A stretch of DNA of 47,952 bases from a virus. The stretch is taken from the IMG/VR virus record IMGVR_UViG_3300004242_000129, positions 1 to 47,952 of that record; one strand, given 5' to 3'. Of the stretch, positions 31,988-39,929 are shown piece after piece. Each line of letters starts with the position of its first letter. Positions within the stretch are counted from its first letter, which is position 1. The notes below the pieces were generated by a model, which worked only from the letters and a program-made list of their open reading frames with translations, did no database searches and was not told the origin of the DNA. A program made the translations under genes and the position numbers.

Positions 31988-32404
31988 ATGGCCGACAAGA
32001 CCGCAACGTTTTCGCTCTCGCTGTCCTACCCGAACCCCGGCGGCGCCGTGGCTGCCGCCCCTACCCAGGTCGTCTCGGTTCCCTACCAGGCCATGACCTA
32101 CGGTGAACTTGACATTCCCGACGCGACGGCGGCCAGCACCGAGTTGCCCATTTCCCTCGCCGGGATCGGCACGGCTGCCACCGGGATCGCGCTCAAGAAC
32201 GAGTCGGGTCAGGAACTCGACGTGGAGTTCAACGATGGTACCGAGAAGCCGTTCTCCATTCCGACCGGAGGCATGGTCATCATCGCCTTCCCGACCGAGC
32301 CTTCCGCGACCCCGATCACCGCTCTCACCGTGACGACCAGCGCCGAGCAGTCCGGAGACGGCATCGTGAAGTACTGGGCCTTCGGCGACCCGACCGGGGT
32401 GTGA
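31988..32404 (+). CDS. Small beta-rich virion protein (138 aa)
   Basis: Starts MADKTATFSLSLSYPNPGGA with AAAGGAG upstream. All-beta composition rich in Thr, Ser, Pro and Ala (ALTVTTSAEQSGDGIV near the end). Position between portal and MuF suggests a head decoration or connector component. No family named. Confidence 0.55.
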   Translation: MADKTATFSLSLSYPNPGGAVAAAPTQVVSVPYQAMTYGELDIPDATAASTELPISLAGIGTAATGIALKNESGQELDVEFNDGTEKPFSIPTGGMVIIAFPTEPSATPITALTVTTSAEQSGDGIVKYWAFGDPTGV

Positions 32405-32407
32405 TGA

Positions 32408-34003
32408 ATGACTGCGCCGTGGGCCGCATCGACTGACGTGGAGGAGTTCTCCGCTGCGGCCGCATGGCTCCTGGCTCGGGTGCCTGTACCAAAGTCGGTG
32501 TGGGACACCCTCGACGAACAAGCGCAGCGCAAGGCGTTCACCGTCGCAGGCGTGGCGCAAGCCGACCTTCTGCGTGACGTGCTTCTCGCTCTTGACCGTG
32601 CCGTTGCGAACGGCACGACGCTCGAGGACTTCAAGCGCGACGTAGGACAACAGCTCATCGACGCATGGGCTGGGAGCGTGCCGAACCCGGCGTGGCGACT
32701 CGAGACCATCTTCCGCACCAACGCGCAAGCCGCGTACAATGCGGGTCGGCACAAGCAGCAGTCCGACCCGGCCATCGTGAAGGTCCGGCCGTTCTGGCAG
32801 TTCGATGCCATCCTCGACAACCGCACCTCGCTGATGTGCGAGAAGTCGGACGGCACCATCCTGCCTCACGACGACCCGTGGTGGAAGACCCACTACCCTC
32901 CGCTGCATTTCGGGTGCAGGTCGATCGTCCGGTCACTCAGGCGGTCGCAGGCCGAGGCCAAAGGCGTCACGAAGAAGCCTACGGACGAGCCGGCGCAAGA
33001 CGGATTCGGGCTAGAGCCTGGGGCTTCGGAGTGGAAGCCCGACACGAAGAAGTACCCGCAGGACATCCGCAAGGAGCTTGAGGGGAGGCTCAAGAGGACG
33101 GGTAAGCCCCGTTCGACTCCCAAGCCGAAGGCCGAGAAGCCGAAGGCCGCTCCCAAGGCCAAGGCGCCAAAGCCCGAGCACACGGCGGCGCACTGGGAAA
33201 AGAGCTTCGCCCACCTCGGAGACGCAGCGAAGGCGGCGGCCTGGGGCAGAGCGGCTCAGGAACGAGGCCTCGACATGACGGCAGAGCGCGCGGCCGAGCT
33301 CGTTCGGGCGCACGGGCTGGCAAAGCACGTCGGAGCCGGTGACAAGTTCGCCAAGATCGAGGCGCTCGCCAAGTCCTTCCCGAACACGCCGGTCCGGGAC
33401 CTGGCATCCTCGCTCGACTTCTTCGGCGTGAAGTACGCAGACCCGATGGCTGCCATCCTCGGGCACCTCGACGGTGTCAAGGCGAAGCCTGGCACCGCGG
33501 CGATGGTGAAGGTGATCGGCAAGGGCCCCTCCGGCGAGCTCGAGGCGGCGAAGGCCTGGCTGGACGCCCACCTCGACAGCGGCCTCACGACCAAGTCCGT
33601 GCTGCGGTGGCTCAAGCCGTCGTCGAGGGCGTCCTGTGACGTCTTCGCTTCGACCCCGATCGTCAAGGCGTACAGCCTCCGGTCGATTCTGCACGAGTGG
33701 GGCCACGCTATCGAGGTGAGCAACCCCGCGATCCTCAAGTCCGCCAAGGCGCTGTTCGAGGCGAGGACCGCGGGAGAGATGCTCAAGAGCCTCCGGTCGC
33801 TCACTGGCAAGTCGTACAAGCTCAACGAGCTGGCGAAGCGAGACATGTGGTTCGACCCGTACTGTGGGAAGGTGTACGGCTTCGACGCCACGGAATTGCT
33901 CTCGATGGGCATCGAGTACCTGGCGCTCGACCCATTCTGGACTTACCATCTGGATCGTGAGCACTTCTGGTGGGTGCTCGGGTGCCTGGGAGGCTCGGCG
34001 TGA
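32408..34003 (+). CDS. MuF-type minor head protein fused to an HEWGH metallopeptidase-like domain
   Basis: 531 aa. Residues 1-190 are the Mu gpF/SPP1 gp7 head-morphogenesis domain (LETIFRTNAQAAYNAGRHKQ, FGCRSIVRSL). A Lys/Pro/Ala linker follows (about 235-258), then a helical region. The C-terminal domain has H429-E430-W-G-H433 and a downstream E496 in DATELLSMGIEYL, consistent with a zincin active site. MuF proteins enter the host with DNA in some phages, and C-terminal toxin or enzyme domains on MuF are established. Here the peptidase could process virion proteins or act in the host; which one is not visible. Confidence 0.8.
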   Translation: MTAPWAASTDVEEFSAAAAWLLARVPVPKSVWDTLDEQAQRKAFTVAGVAQADLLRDVLLALDRAVANGTTLEDFKRDVGQQLIDAWAGSVPNPAWRLETIFRTNAQAAYNAGRHKQQSDPAIVKVRPFWQFDAILDNRTSLMCEKSDGTILPHDDPWWKTHYPPLHFGCRSIVRSLRRSQAEAKGVTKKPTDEPAQDGFGLEPGASEWKPDTKKYPQDIRKELEGRLKRTGKPRSTPKPKAEKPKAAPKAKAPKPEHTAAHWEKSFAHLGDAAKAAAWGRAAQERGLDMTAERAAELVRAHGLAKHVGAGDKFAKIEALAKSFPNTPVRDLASSLDFFGVKYADPMAAILGHLDGVKAKPGTAAMVKVIGKGPSGELEAAKAWLDAHLDSGLTTKSVLRWLKPSSRASCDVFASTPIVKAYSLRSILHEWGHAIEVSNPAILKSAKALFEARTAGEMLKSLRSLTGKSYKLNELAKRDMWFDPYCGKVYGFDATELLSMGIEYLALDPFWTYHLDREHFWWVLGCLGGSA

Positions 34004-34335
34004 TTCATCGGTGGCGGTTCGAAGACGGCACATCGGTCCGGTGGACGGACCGCGGGAGCGTGCTTGTCTCCGGGGCCGGGCCGATGGCAGAGATCGTCAG
34101 GGTAGGCATCGACCTCCGCGCCCCTGTGGGAGTGGGACCAGCTCCGGATGGTGGTGTCCGGCTTGACCCGCTGAGCGTCTGGCTCCTGCACAAGTTCCTG
34201 GAGCAGGAGGCCCGTCGGCTCGGAGCGAACCTCGTGGAGACGAGCTACGTGCCAGCCGAGCAAGACATCCCGTCGGAAGCGGCTGCGATCCTGCAGAGGG
34301 ATTCCGGGGAAGACTCCCCCGGCGCCGTGTACTGA
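34000..34335 (+). CDS. Small partner of the MuF-metallopeptidase gene (111 aa)
   Basis: GTG in a GTGA overlap with the MuF fusion, so translated with it. Beta-rich start MIHRWRFEDGTSVRWTDRGS, then LDPLSVWLLHKFLEQEARRL and an acidic tail. If the metallopeptidase is toxic to the producer, this coupled gene is the natural immunity candidate; alternatively it is a small head protein. No family recognised. Confidence 0.55.
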   Translation: MIHRWRFEDGTSVRWTDRGSVLVSGAGPMAEIVRVGIDLRAPVGVGPAPDGGVRLDPLSVWLLHKFLEQEARRLGANLVETSYVPAEQDIPSEAAAILQRDSGEDSPGAVY

Positions 34336-34357
34336 CGGCCAATCGCAAGAGATGACT

Positions 34358-34406
34358 CCGCCCGGCCGCAAGCTGGGCGGCGTGCGTTTGTGCGGCTGAC
34401 GCCGCA
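34358..34406 (+). promoter_or_regulatory. Two tandem hairpins upstream of the prohead protease
   Basis: CCGCCCGGC-CGCAA-GCTGGGCGG (34358-34380, 9 pairs with one G-T) and TGCGGC-TGAC-GCCGCA (34391-34406, 6 perfect pairs). The second ends 12 nt before the protease ATG. Possible attenuator or RNase-protection pair that tunes expression between head genes. Confidence 0.5.
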
Positions 34407-34417
34407 ACGGAATCACC

Positions 34418-35746
34418 ATGAAGAAGAAGCGCTACTTGCTGGCGAAGGAGCTGGCGGGGACGGCTCCGTCCGAGATCCTCGTGTTCCGGGCCGGCACGAA
34501 TCCGTCCTACAGCGGGCCCATCGTCTTCGACGCAGAAGCTGCGGCCGCGGTCATGGCAGCGTTCGAGGAGCGTGGCATCCGCCTGCACTTCGACTACGCC
34601 CACGCCCGCCCGCATGCGCTAGAGTCGGCAGACCCCGACCCTCAGCACCAGAAGGCGGCCGGATGGTTCGACCTCGAGGTGCGAGACAGCGAGTCCGGGC
34701 CCGAGCTGTGGGCGGTGCGCATCACGTGGACCCCCGCAGCGAAGAAGGCAATCGAAGACCTCGAGTGGGGGTACTTCTCGCCCTGGTGCGACGTCGAGGT
34801 GGCCACGGGCCGTGTCGTCGAGATCCGAAACATCGCCCTGACCAACGACCCGGCAATGCTGGGCATCGCGCCTGTCGCAGCCATCGCGGACCGGCGTCTC
34901 GAGGCCGGCCTGTCCTTCGACGTCATCGTGCGAGCGATTGACCGAGCGCTTCGGGTCAGGATGCCGGAGGAATACCCGTGGGTCGAGGCCGTCTACGACG
35001 ACTCGGTCGTCTACGAGGTGGCTGGCAAGCTGTACCGCCGCGGGTACGTGCTCGAGGGGCAGGAAGCGAAGCTCGCGGACGACGCGCAGGAAGTCATTCG
35101 CACCTACGCGCCCCTCACCCAGCCCCTCGCCGCGGCGCGCCCCCTCGATCAGAGAAGTTTCCGTGCGCCGAGTGCCACGGAGGATTCCGCCAAGGCGGAG
35201 AAAGGAAGTTCCCTAATGGAACGCACAGCTCTCATTCTGGCGCTCGGCCTGAAGTCCGACGCCACCGACGCCGAGGTGAACGCGGCGATCAACTCGGCAA
35301 TCCATGCGACTCGCAGCATCCTGTCGCTGACCAGGGCCAACACCGTGAGCGAAGCGATCGGCAAGCTCGAGGGGTGGTCGGAGGCGGCCAAGAAGCTCGA
35401 GGAGTCCCAGGCGAAGATCGTGGAGCTCGAGAAGGGCGCCAGCGAGGCTCGCGTCAACGACCTCATCACCAGGGGCATCTCCGAGAAGAAGGTCACCGTC
35501 GCGATGGAGGCGAACCTCCGCGCCATCGGACTGGACGACCCCGACCGGCTCAAGGGCCTCATCGACACCCTCCCCGTCGTTCTGGCCTCCAAGCCGAACC
35601 ACACCGACGAGAGCGCGGCTGGGGCGACCGCCAGCGGCAAGAAGTGGGAGGAGCTGTCTTACACGCAGCGCGCTGTGCTCAAGCGCACCAACCCTGAACT
35701 CGCGAAGGCCCTCAAGGCCGAGCATCTGGCGCGGACTTCGGTCTGA
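34418..35746 (+). CDS. Mu gpI-like prohead protease with C-terminal scaffold
   Basis: 442 aa. Residues 1-190 match phage I-type proteases: ILVFRAGTNPSYSGPIVFDA, RLHFDYAHARPHALESADPD (likely catalytic His region), AAGWFDLEVR, ELWAVRITWTPAAKKAIEDL and EWGYFSPW. The C-terminal part is a long charged helix (SEAAKKLEESQAKIVELEKG) typical of scaffold proteins. Cuts scaffold and possibly capsid during maturation. An internal start at 35216 can give scaffold alone. Confidence 0.83.
   Translation: MKKKRYLLAKELAGTAPSEILVFRAGTNPSYSGPIVFDAEAAAAVMAAFEERGIRLHFDYAHARPHALESADPDPQHQKAAGWFDLEVRDSESGPELWAVRITWTPAAKKAIEDLEWGYFSPWCDVEVATGRVVEIRNIALTNDPAMLGIAPVAAIADRRLEAGLSFDVIVRAIDRALRVRMPEEYPWVEAVYDDSVVYEVAGKLYRRGYVLEGQEAKLADDAQEVIRTYAPLTQPLAAARPLDQRSFRAPSATEDSAKAEKGSSLMERTALILALGLKSDATDAEVNAAINSAIHATRSILSLTRANTVSEAIGKLEGWSEAAKKLEESQAKIVELEKGASEARVNDLITRGISEKKVTVAMEANLRAIGLDDPDRLKGLIDTLPVVLASKPNHTDESAAGATASGKKWEELSYTQRAVLKRTNPELAKALKAEHLARTSV
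35216..35746 (+). CDS. Nested capsid scaffold (internal in-frame start)
   Basis: ATG at 35216, in the protease frame, is preceded by GGAGAAAGGAAG at ideal spacing. The product (176 aa, MERTALILALGLKSDATDAE...) is the helical scaffold domain alone. Lambda C/Nu3 and Mu I/Z use the same nested design; expression here is inferred from the ribosome-binding site. Confidence 0.6.
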   Translation: MERTALILALGLKSDATDAEVNAAINSAIHATRSILSLTRANTVSEAIGKLEGWSEAAKKLEESQAKIVELEKGASEARVNDLITRGISEKKVTVAMEANLRAIGLDDPDRLKGLIDTLPVVLASKPNHTDESAAGATASGKKWEELSYTQRAVLKRTNPELAKALKAEHLARTSV

Positions 35747-35761
35747 AGGAGCTGAAACACC

Positions 35762-36646
35762 ATGACAACGAAGATCACGGATCTGGTCGATGTGGAGGAG
35801 CTCACCGAAGCTGTCTCCGCTCGTTTCGCGGCTGGCGTCAACGCCCTGTGGGGCACCGGCGCTGCCATTCTCAACTCGTCCTTCCCCGGCGGGCCTGACG
35901 CCGTCGGCACGAAGGTCAAGGTCCCCTACTTCGGCTCGATCGGAGAGTGGGAGTCGCTCGCCGACGGTTCCGCTTTCACGCCGACCAAGATCACGCAGAC
36001 CGAGGAGGAAGCCACGGTCCACCGGATCGGCAAGGCGTTCTCCATCACGGACTGGGCTCGCATGGCCGGGGCCAAGGGCGAGGGCGGAAAGGACCCGTAC
36101 GAGGAGGCCGCCGAGCAGGCCGTCGCGGGATTCGAAGGCGCGATCGATCGCATGCTCATCCTATCCTTCGTGGCGAGCCTGCCCGCGATGACGGTGGACG
36201 TCTACAGCGCCACCACGCCCCGGACGATCGACAGCGACCTGGTCATCGACGGCCGCGCCAAGTGGGGAGACGAAGCGGGTGCCCGCTCCTTGCTTATGGC
36301 CCACAGCAAGGTCGAGAACGACATGTGGAAGCTCAAGGACGCCACGGGGCGCAACCTGCTCGTCAGTCCACAGACCGGCGGGCTGAGCACGTTCGTGGGC
36401 TACCCGGTCGGCATGAGCGACCGTCTCGCCGCCGCCGCGGGCATCACCCCGGCGAAGTACACCACGGTCCTGGCAAACCCGGGAGCCGGGGTGTGCTGGT
36501 ACAACGGCACGCCCGAGGTCGAGACTGGCCGCGACATTCTTGCTGGCGCCGATGTCATCGTGGTCTCGACCTACGCGGTCGTGCACCGTTACAAGCGCCT
36601 GCCCGGCAAGACGAAGCCCGGCGTCGCTCTGCTCACCCACAACTGA
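35762..36646 (+). CDS. Major capsid protein
   Basis: 294 aa, HK97-fold type by composition and position. Features include TDLVDVEELTEAVSARFAAG, VKVPYFGSIGEWESLADGSA, a helix with AEQAVAGFEGAIDRMLILSF, WGDEAGARSLLMAHSKVEND and the C-terminal YAVVHRYKRLPGKTKPGVAL. Directly follows the protease/scaffold gene with AAGGAG upstream, as capsid genes do. No N-terminal delta domain, so the separate scaffold makes sense. Confidence 0.85.
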   Translation: MTTKITDLVDVEELTEAVSARFAAGVNALWGTGAAILNSSFPGGPDAVGTKVKVPYFGSIGEWESLADGSAFTPTKITQTEEEATVHRIGKAFSITDWARMAGAKGEGGKDPYEEAAEQAVAGFEGAIDRMLILSFVASLPAMTVDVYSATTPRTIDSDLVIDGRAKWGDEAGARSLLMAHSKVENDMWKLKDATGRNLLVSPQTGGLSTFVGYPVGMSDRLAAAAGITPAKYTTVLANPGAGVCWYNGTPEVETGRDILAGADVIVVSTYAVVHRYKRLPGKTKPGVALLTHN

Positions 36647-36654
36647 GGCACGGC

Positions 36655-36945
36655 ATGGCGAACGAGTCGATGCTGCTGCACCACCGGCGGGTGCTCACCA
36701 TGCAGTCGCACGGGGCAGACGAGCGCAAGTCGGAGCTTGGCGGCGTGTACCGCAAGATCCGGGACACCGAGGTGCCTGGCACCGACTTGCCCGCCGACTT
36801 CCCCCGCCGGGAGGATGTCCTGGCTGCCGGATACGCGGCGGTCGAGGACCTCCAAGACGCAACCGAGGACGAGCTCGTCCGCAGGGGCATGTCCCGGCGG
36901 GCGGCGAAGTCTGTCCTGTCCGCCCTCGCGGCGATGGAGACCTGA
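36655..36945 (+). CDS. Small head-completion-type protein with helix-hairpin-helix (96 aa)
   Basis: MANESMLLHHRRVLTMQSHG ... the C-terminus DLQDATEDELVRRGMSRRAA-KSVLSALAAMET resembles a helix-hairpin-helix. GAGG lies upstream. Located after the capsid gene; probable connector component. Function unproven. Confidence 0.55.
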   Translation: MANESMLLHHRRVLTMQSHGADERKSELGGVYRKIRDTEVPGTDLPADFPRREDVLAAGYAAVEDLQDATEDELVRRGMSRRAAKSVLSALAAMET

Positions 36946-36947
36946 CC

Positions 36948-37310
36948 ATGGGATCGTACAAGAACGAACGGACCCGCCGCCTGGAGCACTTCGACGAGAT
37001 CGTGCTGGACAGCGGCAAGGAAGTCGACGGGGCAAGCGGCGACGGCACCACCGTGGAGGTGGGCGCCAAGGGCACGCTTCTTCTCGACCTGACCGTGGCC
37101 GCCCTCGGGGCAGGCACCACCCTCACCGTGACGGTCTACACGTCCAAGGACGCCACCACGTGGCGCAGCCTCGGCGCGTTTGCCGCCGCCAACGCCACCG
37201 GAGCCGAGCGCAAGTCCTTCCCCGGCTGCGACCGGTACGCGCGCGCCAACTGGGCGCTCGCCGGGGGCACCACCACCGCCACGTACTCCGTGAGCGGGGA
37301 AGCCGTCTGA
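36948..37310 (+). CDS. Beta-sandwich virion protein (120 aa)
   Basis: Predicted all-beta: TTLTVTVYTSKDATTWRSLG, FPGCDRYARANWALAGGTTT then ATYSVSGEAV. The same pattern (LTVTV-TS-D--TWR, G-DRY-RA-WTLAG) reappears in the N-terminal half of the protein encoded at 39219, so the two share a duplicated domain. Possible decoration or adhesion-type domain. Confidence 0.6.
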   Translation: MGSYKNERTRRLEHFDEIVLDSGKEVDGASGDGTTVEVGAKGTLLLDLTVAALGAGTTLTVTVYTSKDATTWRSLGAFAAANATGAERKSFPGCDRYARANWALAGGTTTATYSVSGEAV

Positions 37311-37354
37311 TCAACACATCCGCCGCCCATTGCGGCTGAAAGGCAGAACCATCC

Positions 37355-38101
37355 ATGTTCTCTCCCTACGGGTTTCCGCAGAACGGCGCCCGGCTGCTGC
37401 TCACCGTCATCGCGGCCAGCACCGGGAACGTCGCCGACCTCGCCTCCTGCTCCACCACCATGGACGGGGTCACCCTCGTCGAAGGCAACCTCGTCCTGCT
37501 CAAGAACCAGACGGCGACCGAGGACAACGGCGTCTACAAGGTCGGCAAGGTCGAAGGCGCCCATGCACCTATGACGCGGCACGATCTGTCCGACCTCGCC
37601 ATCGCCAACGGCGGCGGCGTGCACCTGTTCGTCGCGACGGGCACGGCCAACGCTGGACTCGAGTACGCGCTGACGACCTCCGGCAGCATCACCGTCGGCA
37701 CGACCTCGCTGACCTTCACGCAGCGACCGACGCAGTCCGCGGTCGCCTCTCTCGAGACCCGCCTGTCGGCTGACGAGAGCGTGGGTGAGCTCAGTTCGGC
37801 TTCCTCCTACGAGTCGCTGACCACGCGGCTGAGCACCGAGGAGAGCACGCGCACCAGCGCAGACTCTTCCCTCACGGCGAAGGACTCGGTCAACCTGTCC
37901 ACCGCGCTGAGCACGATCGCATCGGGTGACGCATCCCTCACCGCCAAGGATTCCGTGAATCTGTCGACGGCGCTGAGCACCACGGCGTCCTCTGCGGCTT
38001 CCATCACCGCGGTCGCATCCGTCGTCCTGTCGACGGAAGTGGCGGACGTCGCCTCCATTGATGCGGCCATCTCCTCGCTCATCGCCTCGATCGACGCCTG
38101 A
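37355..38101 (+). CDS. Fibre-like protein with 22-residue Ser/Thr-rich repeats
   Basis: 248 aa. Residues 1-125 carry the phage-fibre element DGVTLVEGNLVLLKNQTATE-DNGVYKV that recurs in tail-fibre proteins. Residues about 172-237 form three 22-residue repeats (SLTAKDSVNLSTALST... twice nearly identical, the third diverged), preceded by two SL-TRLS--ES units. Extended trimeric stalk likely. Very rich in Ser and Thr, with no Cys in the repeats. The stop overlaps the DUF2827 gene (TGATG), so both are co-translated. Confidence 0.7.
   Translation: MFSPYGFPQNGARLLLTVIAASTGNVADLASCSTTMDGVTLVEGNLVLLKNQTATEDNGVYKVGKVEGAHAPMTRHDLSDLAIANGGGVHLFVATGTANAGLEYALTTSGSITVGTTSLTFTQRPTQSAVASLETRLSADESVGELSSASSYESLTTRLSTEESTRTSADSSLTAKDSVNLSTALSTIASGDASLTAKDSVNLSTALSTTASSAASITAVASVVLSTEVADVASIDAAISSLIASIDA
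37868..38065 (+). repeat. 66-bp tandem coding repeats
   Basis: Three 66-bp units; the first two differ mainly at synonymous or third positions and encode near-identical residues. The third is more diverged. Unit loss or gain would keep frame and change stalk length. Confidence 0.75.
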
Positions 38102-39222
38102 TGAGAGACCGCCCAAACGTAGCGGTGACCTTCTTCCTCCACGGGGACAAGCGTCACAGCATCTGGGACAACGGAGCGGCGCAGAACTGCGTCTTCCTGG
38201 TCCGGTTGCTGCGAGCCTCTGGCCTCGTGGGGAAGGTCTTCGCCGTCAACGGAGGGCACGAGGCCGAGCCCCATCCAGCGCTCATGCTTGACGGGCTCGA
38301 ACTCGAGTTCGTGCGCATGGGGGAGGTCCTCGACCAGGTAGACGTGCTCATCGAAGCCGGGGCCCAGGTCTCGGCGGATAGCATCGCATCGGTCCGGTCG
38401 CGCGGCGGCCGCGTGGTCGCCTACAAGTTCGGGAACGCATACGTCATCGACATGGAGCGTGTCCTGTTCTCCCGTGACGCAGGCGCGATCTTCAATGGCG
38501 CCGTTTACGACCAGGTGTGGACGACCGCGCAGCACATGCGCACGAACGCAGCCTGGTGGCAGACGATGTACCGGGCCCCCGTTCTGCATCTCCCTCACAT
38601 CTGGGAGCCCCTCTTCGTCGACAAGGCCATCACGGAGCTTCCAGACGGTGCGTGGGGATACAAGCCTGGGGCGAAGGCAAAGCGCATCGGGGTGTTCGAA
38701 CCGAACATCAACGTCGTGAAAAGCTCGTTCATCCCGGCGTGCGTGATCGAGCAGGCGTACCGCCTTCGGCCAGACCTGGTGGAGCACGTCTACCTCACCA
38801 ACACCTTCCACCTCAAAGAGCACCTCACGTTCAACTCGTGGGCCTCCGCGCTCGACCTGTGGAAGGCGAGGAAGTGCAGCTTCGAGGGCCGCTTCAACAC
38901 GCCCTACTTCCTGAGCACGCACACGGACGTCGTGGTCAGCCACCAGTGGGAATGCGGGCTGAACTACGCCTACTACGACGCCCTGCACGGCCACTACCCG
39001 CTCGTGCACAACTCGGAGCTTCTGCCCGACGGCATAGGCTACCGCTACGACGGCTTCGACGCGGTCGCGGGGGGGCGCCTACTCGCGTCCGTCCTGCAAG
39101 TGCACGACTCGCAGCACGAGGCGTACAGCAAGCGGTGTGACGACTTCCTCGCGACCGTGCTGGCGACGTCCCCGCAGAACATCCAGGCGCACGAGAGCGC
39201 GATCAAGGGCCTGTGGCAATGA
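38101..39222 (+). CDS. DUF2827 glycosyltransferase-like protein
   Basis: 373 aa. Matches the DUF2827 pattern throughout: HSIWDNGAAQNCVFLVRLLR, DQVDVLIEAGAQV, RSRGGRVVAYKFGNAYV, VLHLPHIWEPLF, RIGVFEPNINVVKSSFIPAC, VYLTNTFHLKEHLTFNSWAS, DVVVSHQWECGLNYAYYDAL and YPLVHNSELL. DUF2827 proteins are found in polysaccharide and glycosylation loci and look like GT-B enzymes; activity has not been read from motifs here. Unusual in a virion gene block. Coupled to the Ser/Thr-rich fibre-like gene, so I infer glycan modification of a virion protein. Confidence 0.8.
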   Translation: MRDRPNVAVTFFLHGDKRHSIWDNGAAQNCVFLVRLLRASGLVGKVFAVNGGHEAEPHPALMLDGLELEFVRMGEVLDQVDVLIEAGAQVSADSIASVRSRGGRVVAYKFGNAYVIDMERVLFSRDAGAIFNGAVYDQVWTTAQHMRTNAAWWQTMYRAPVLHLPHIWEPLFVDKAITELPDGAWGYKPGAKAKRIGVFEPNINVVKSSFIPACVIEQAYRLRPDLVEHVYLTNTFHLKEHLTFNSWASALDLWKARKCSFEGRFNTPYFLSTHTDVVVSHQWECGLNYAYYDALHGHYPLVHNSELLPDGIGYRYDGFDAVAGGRLLASVLQVHDSQHEAYSKRCDDFLATVLATSPQNIQAHESAIKGLWQ

Positions 39223-39929
39223 ACAAGCTGTCCATCACCCTCCAGCCGGTCACGACGGTGTCCTCGGCGGGAAGTGGCGAGGTGGTCGACATTGCTGCGA
39301 CCCGATCTGCCGCGAAGCTGCGCGTGGTCGTGGCGGCGCTCGAGGGAACCGATCCATCGCTCACCGTGACCGTGGAGACGTCGCCCGACGAGCTGACCTG
39401 GCGACCAGTGGACTCGGTCACGATGGAGGCGGCTGGGTCGGCGGAGCTCGTCGTGGTCGGGCTGGACAGGTACGTCCGAGCGTCGTGGACGCTGGCGGGG
39501 ACCTACGCCACCATCGCGGTGGCGGGAGCGGCTCGGCAACTCTTCGCCACGGCAAAGGACCTGGAAGCTCTGAGCCTTGGGCCTTCGATCCTCGATGGCG
39601 TGGACGCCCAGAAGCTGAACCGGGCGCTCGTGCACGGCAGCGATCTGGCCGCGGGCTACCTCGGGGGTCAGTACGACCTTCCGCTCGTGAGCTGGAGTGA
39701 CGACCTGTCCGGGCACACCGCGGCGGTCGCGGCCTACCGGTTCATGGCGTCGATCGGCTACGCTCCGGAGGGAAGCGACGAGCACATCCGCACGATGTAC
39801 GAGGACGCCATCCGATGGTTCGAGCGCGTCTCGGAGGGGAAGATCTCGCCGGACGGCATCGTGGACAGCACGCCAGAGGAGAGCTCTGGCGGCGCGTTCG
39901 TCTACACCAAGTCTCTTCGGGGGTGGTGA
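39219..39929 (+). CDS. Mu gp36-like (DUF1320) protein with N-terminal beta-sandwich
   Basis: 236 aa from the ATG at 39219 (ATGA overlap; an ATG-A-M start two codons earlier via GTG is possible). Residues 1-110 repeat the beta-sandwich of the 36948 product (LTVTVETSPDELTWRPVDSV, LDRYVRASWTLAGTYATIAV). Residues 110-236 follow the DUF1320/gp36 pattern (TAKDLEALSLGPSILDGVDA, LGGQYDLPL, AAVAAYRFMASIGY). Head-tail connector role inferred from family and order. Confidence 0.7.
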   Translation: MNKLSITLQPVTTVSSAGSGEVVDIAATRSAAKLRVVVAALEGTDPSLTVTVETSPDELTWRPVDSVTMEAAGSAELVVVGLDRYVRASWTLAGTYATIAVAGAARQLFATAKDLEALSLGPSILDGVDAQKLNRALVHGSDLAAGYLGGQYDLPLVSWSDDLSGHTAAVAAYRFMASIGYAPEGSDEHIRTMYEDAIRWFERVSEGKISPDGIVDSTPEESSGGAFVYTKSLRGW

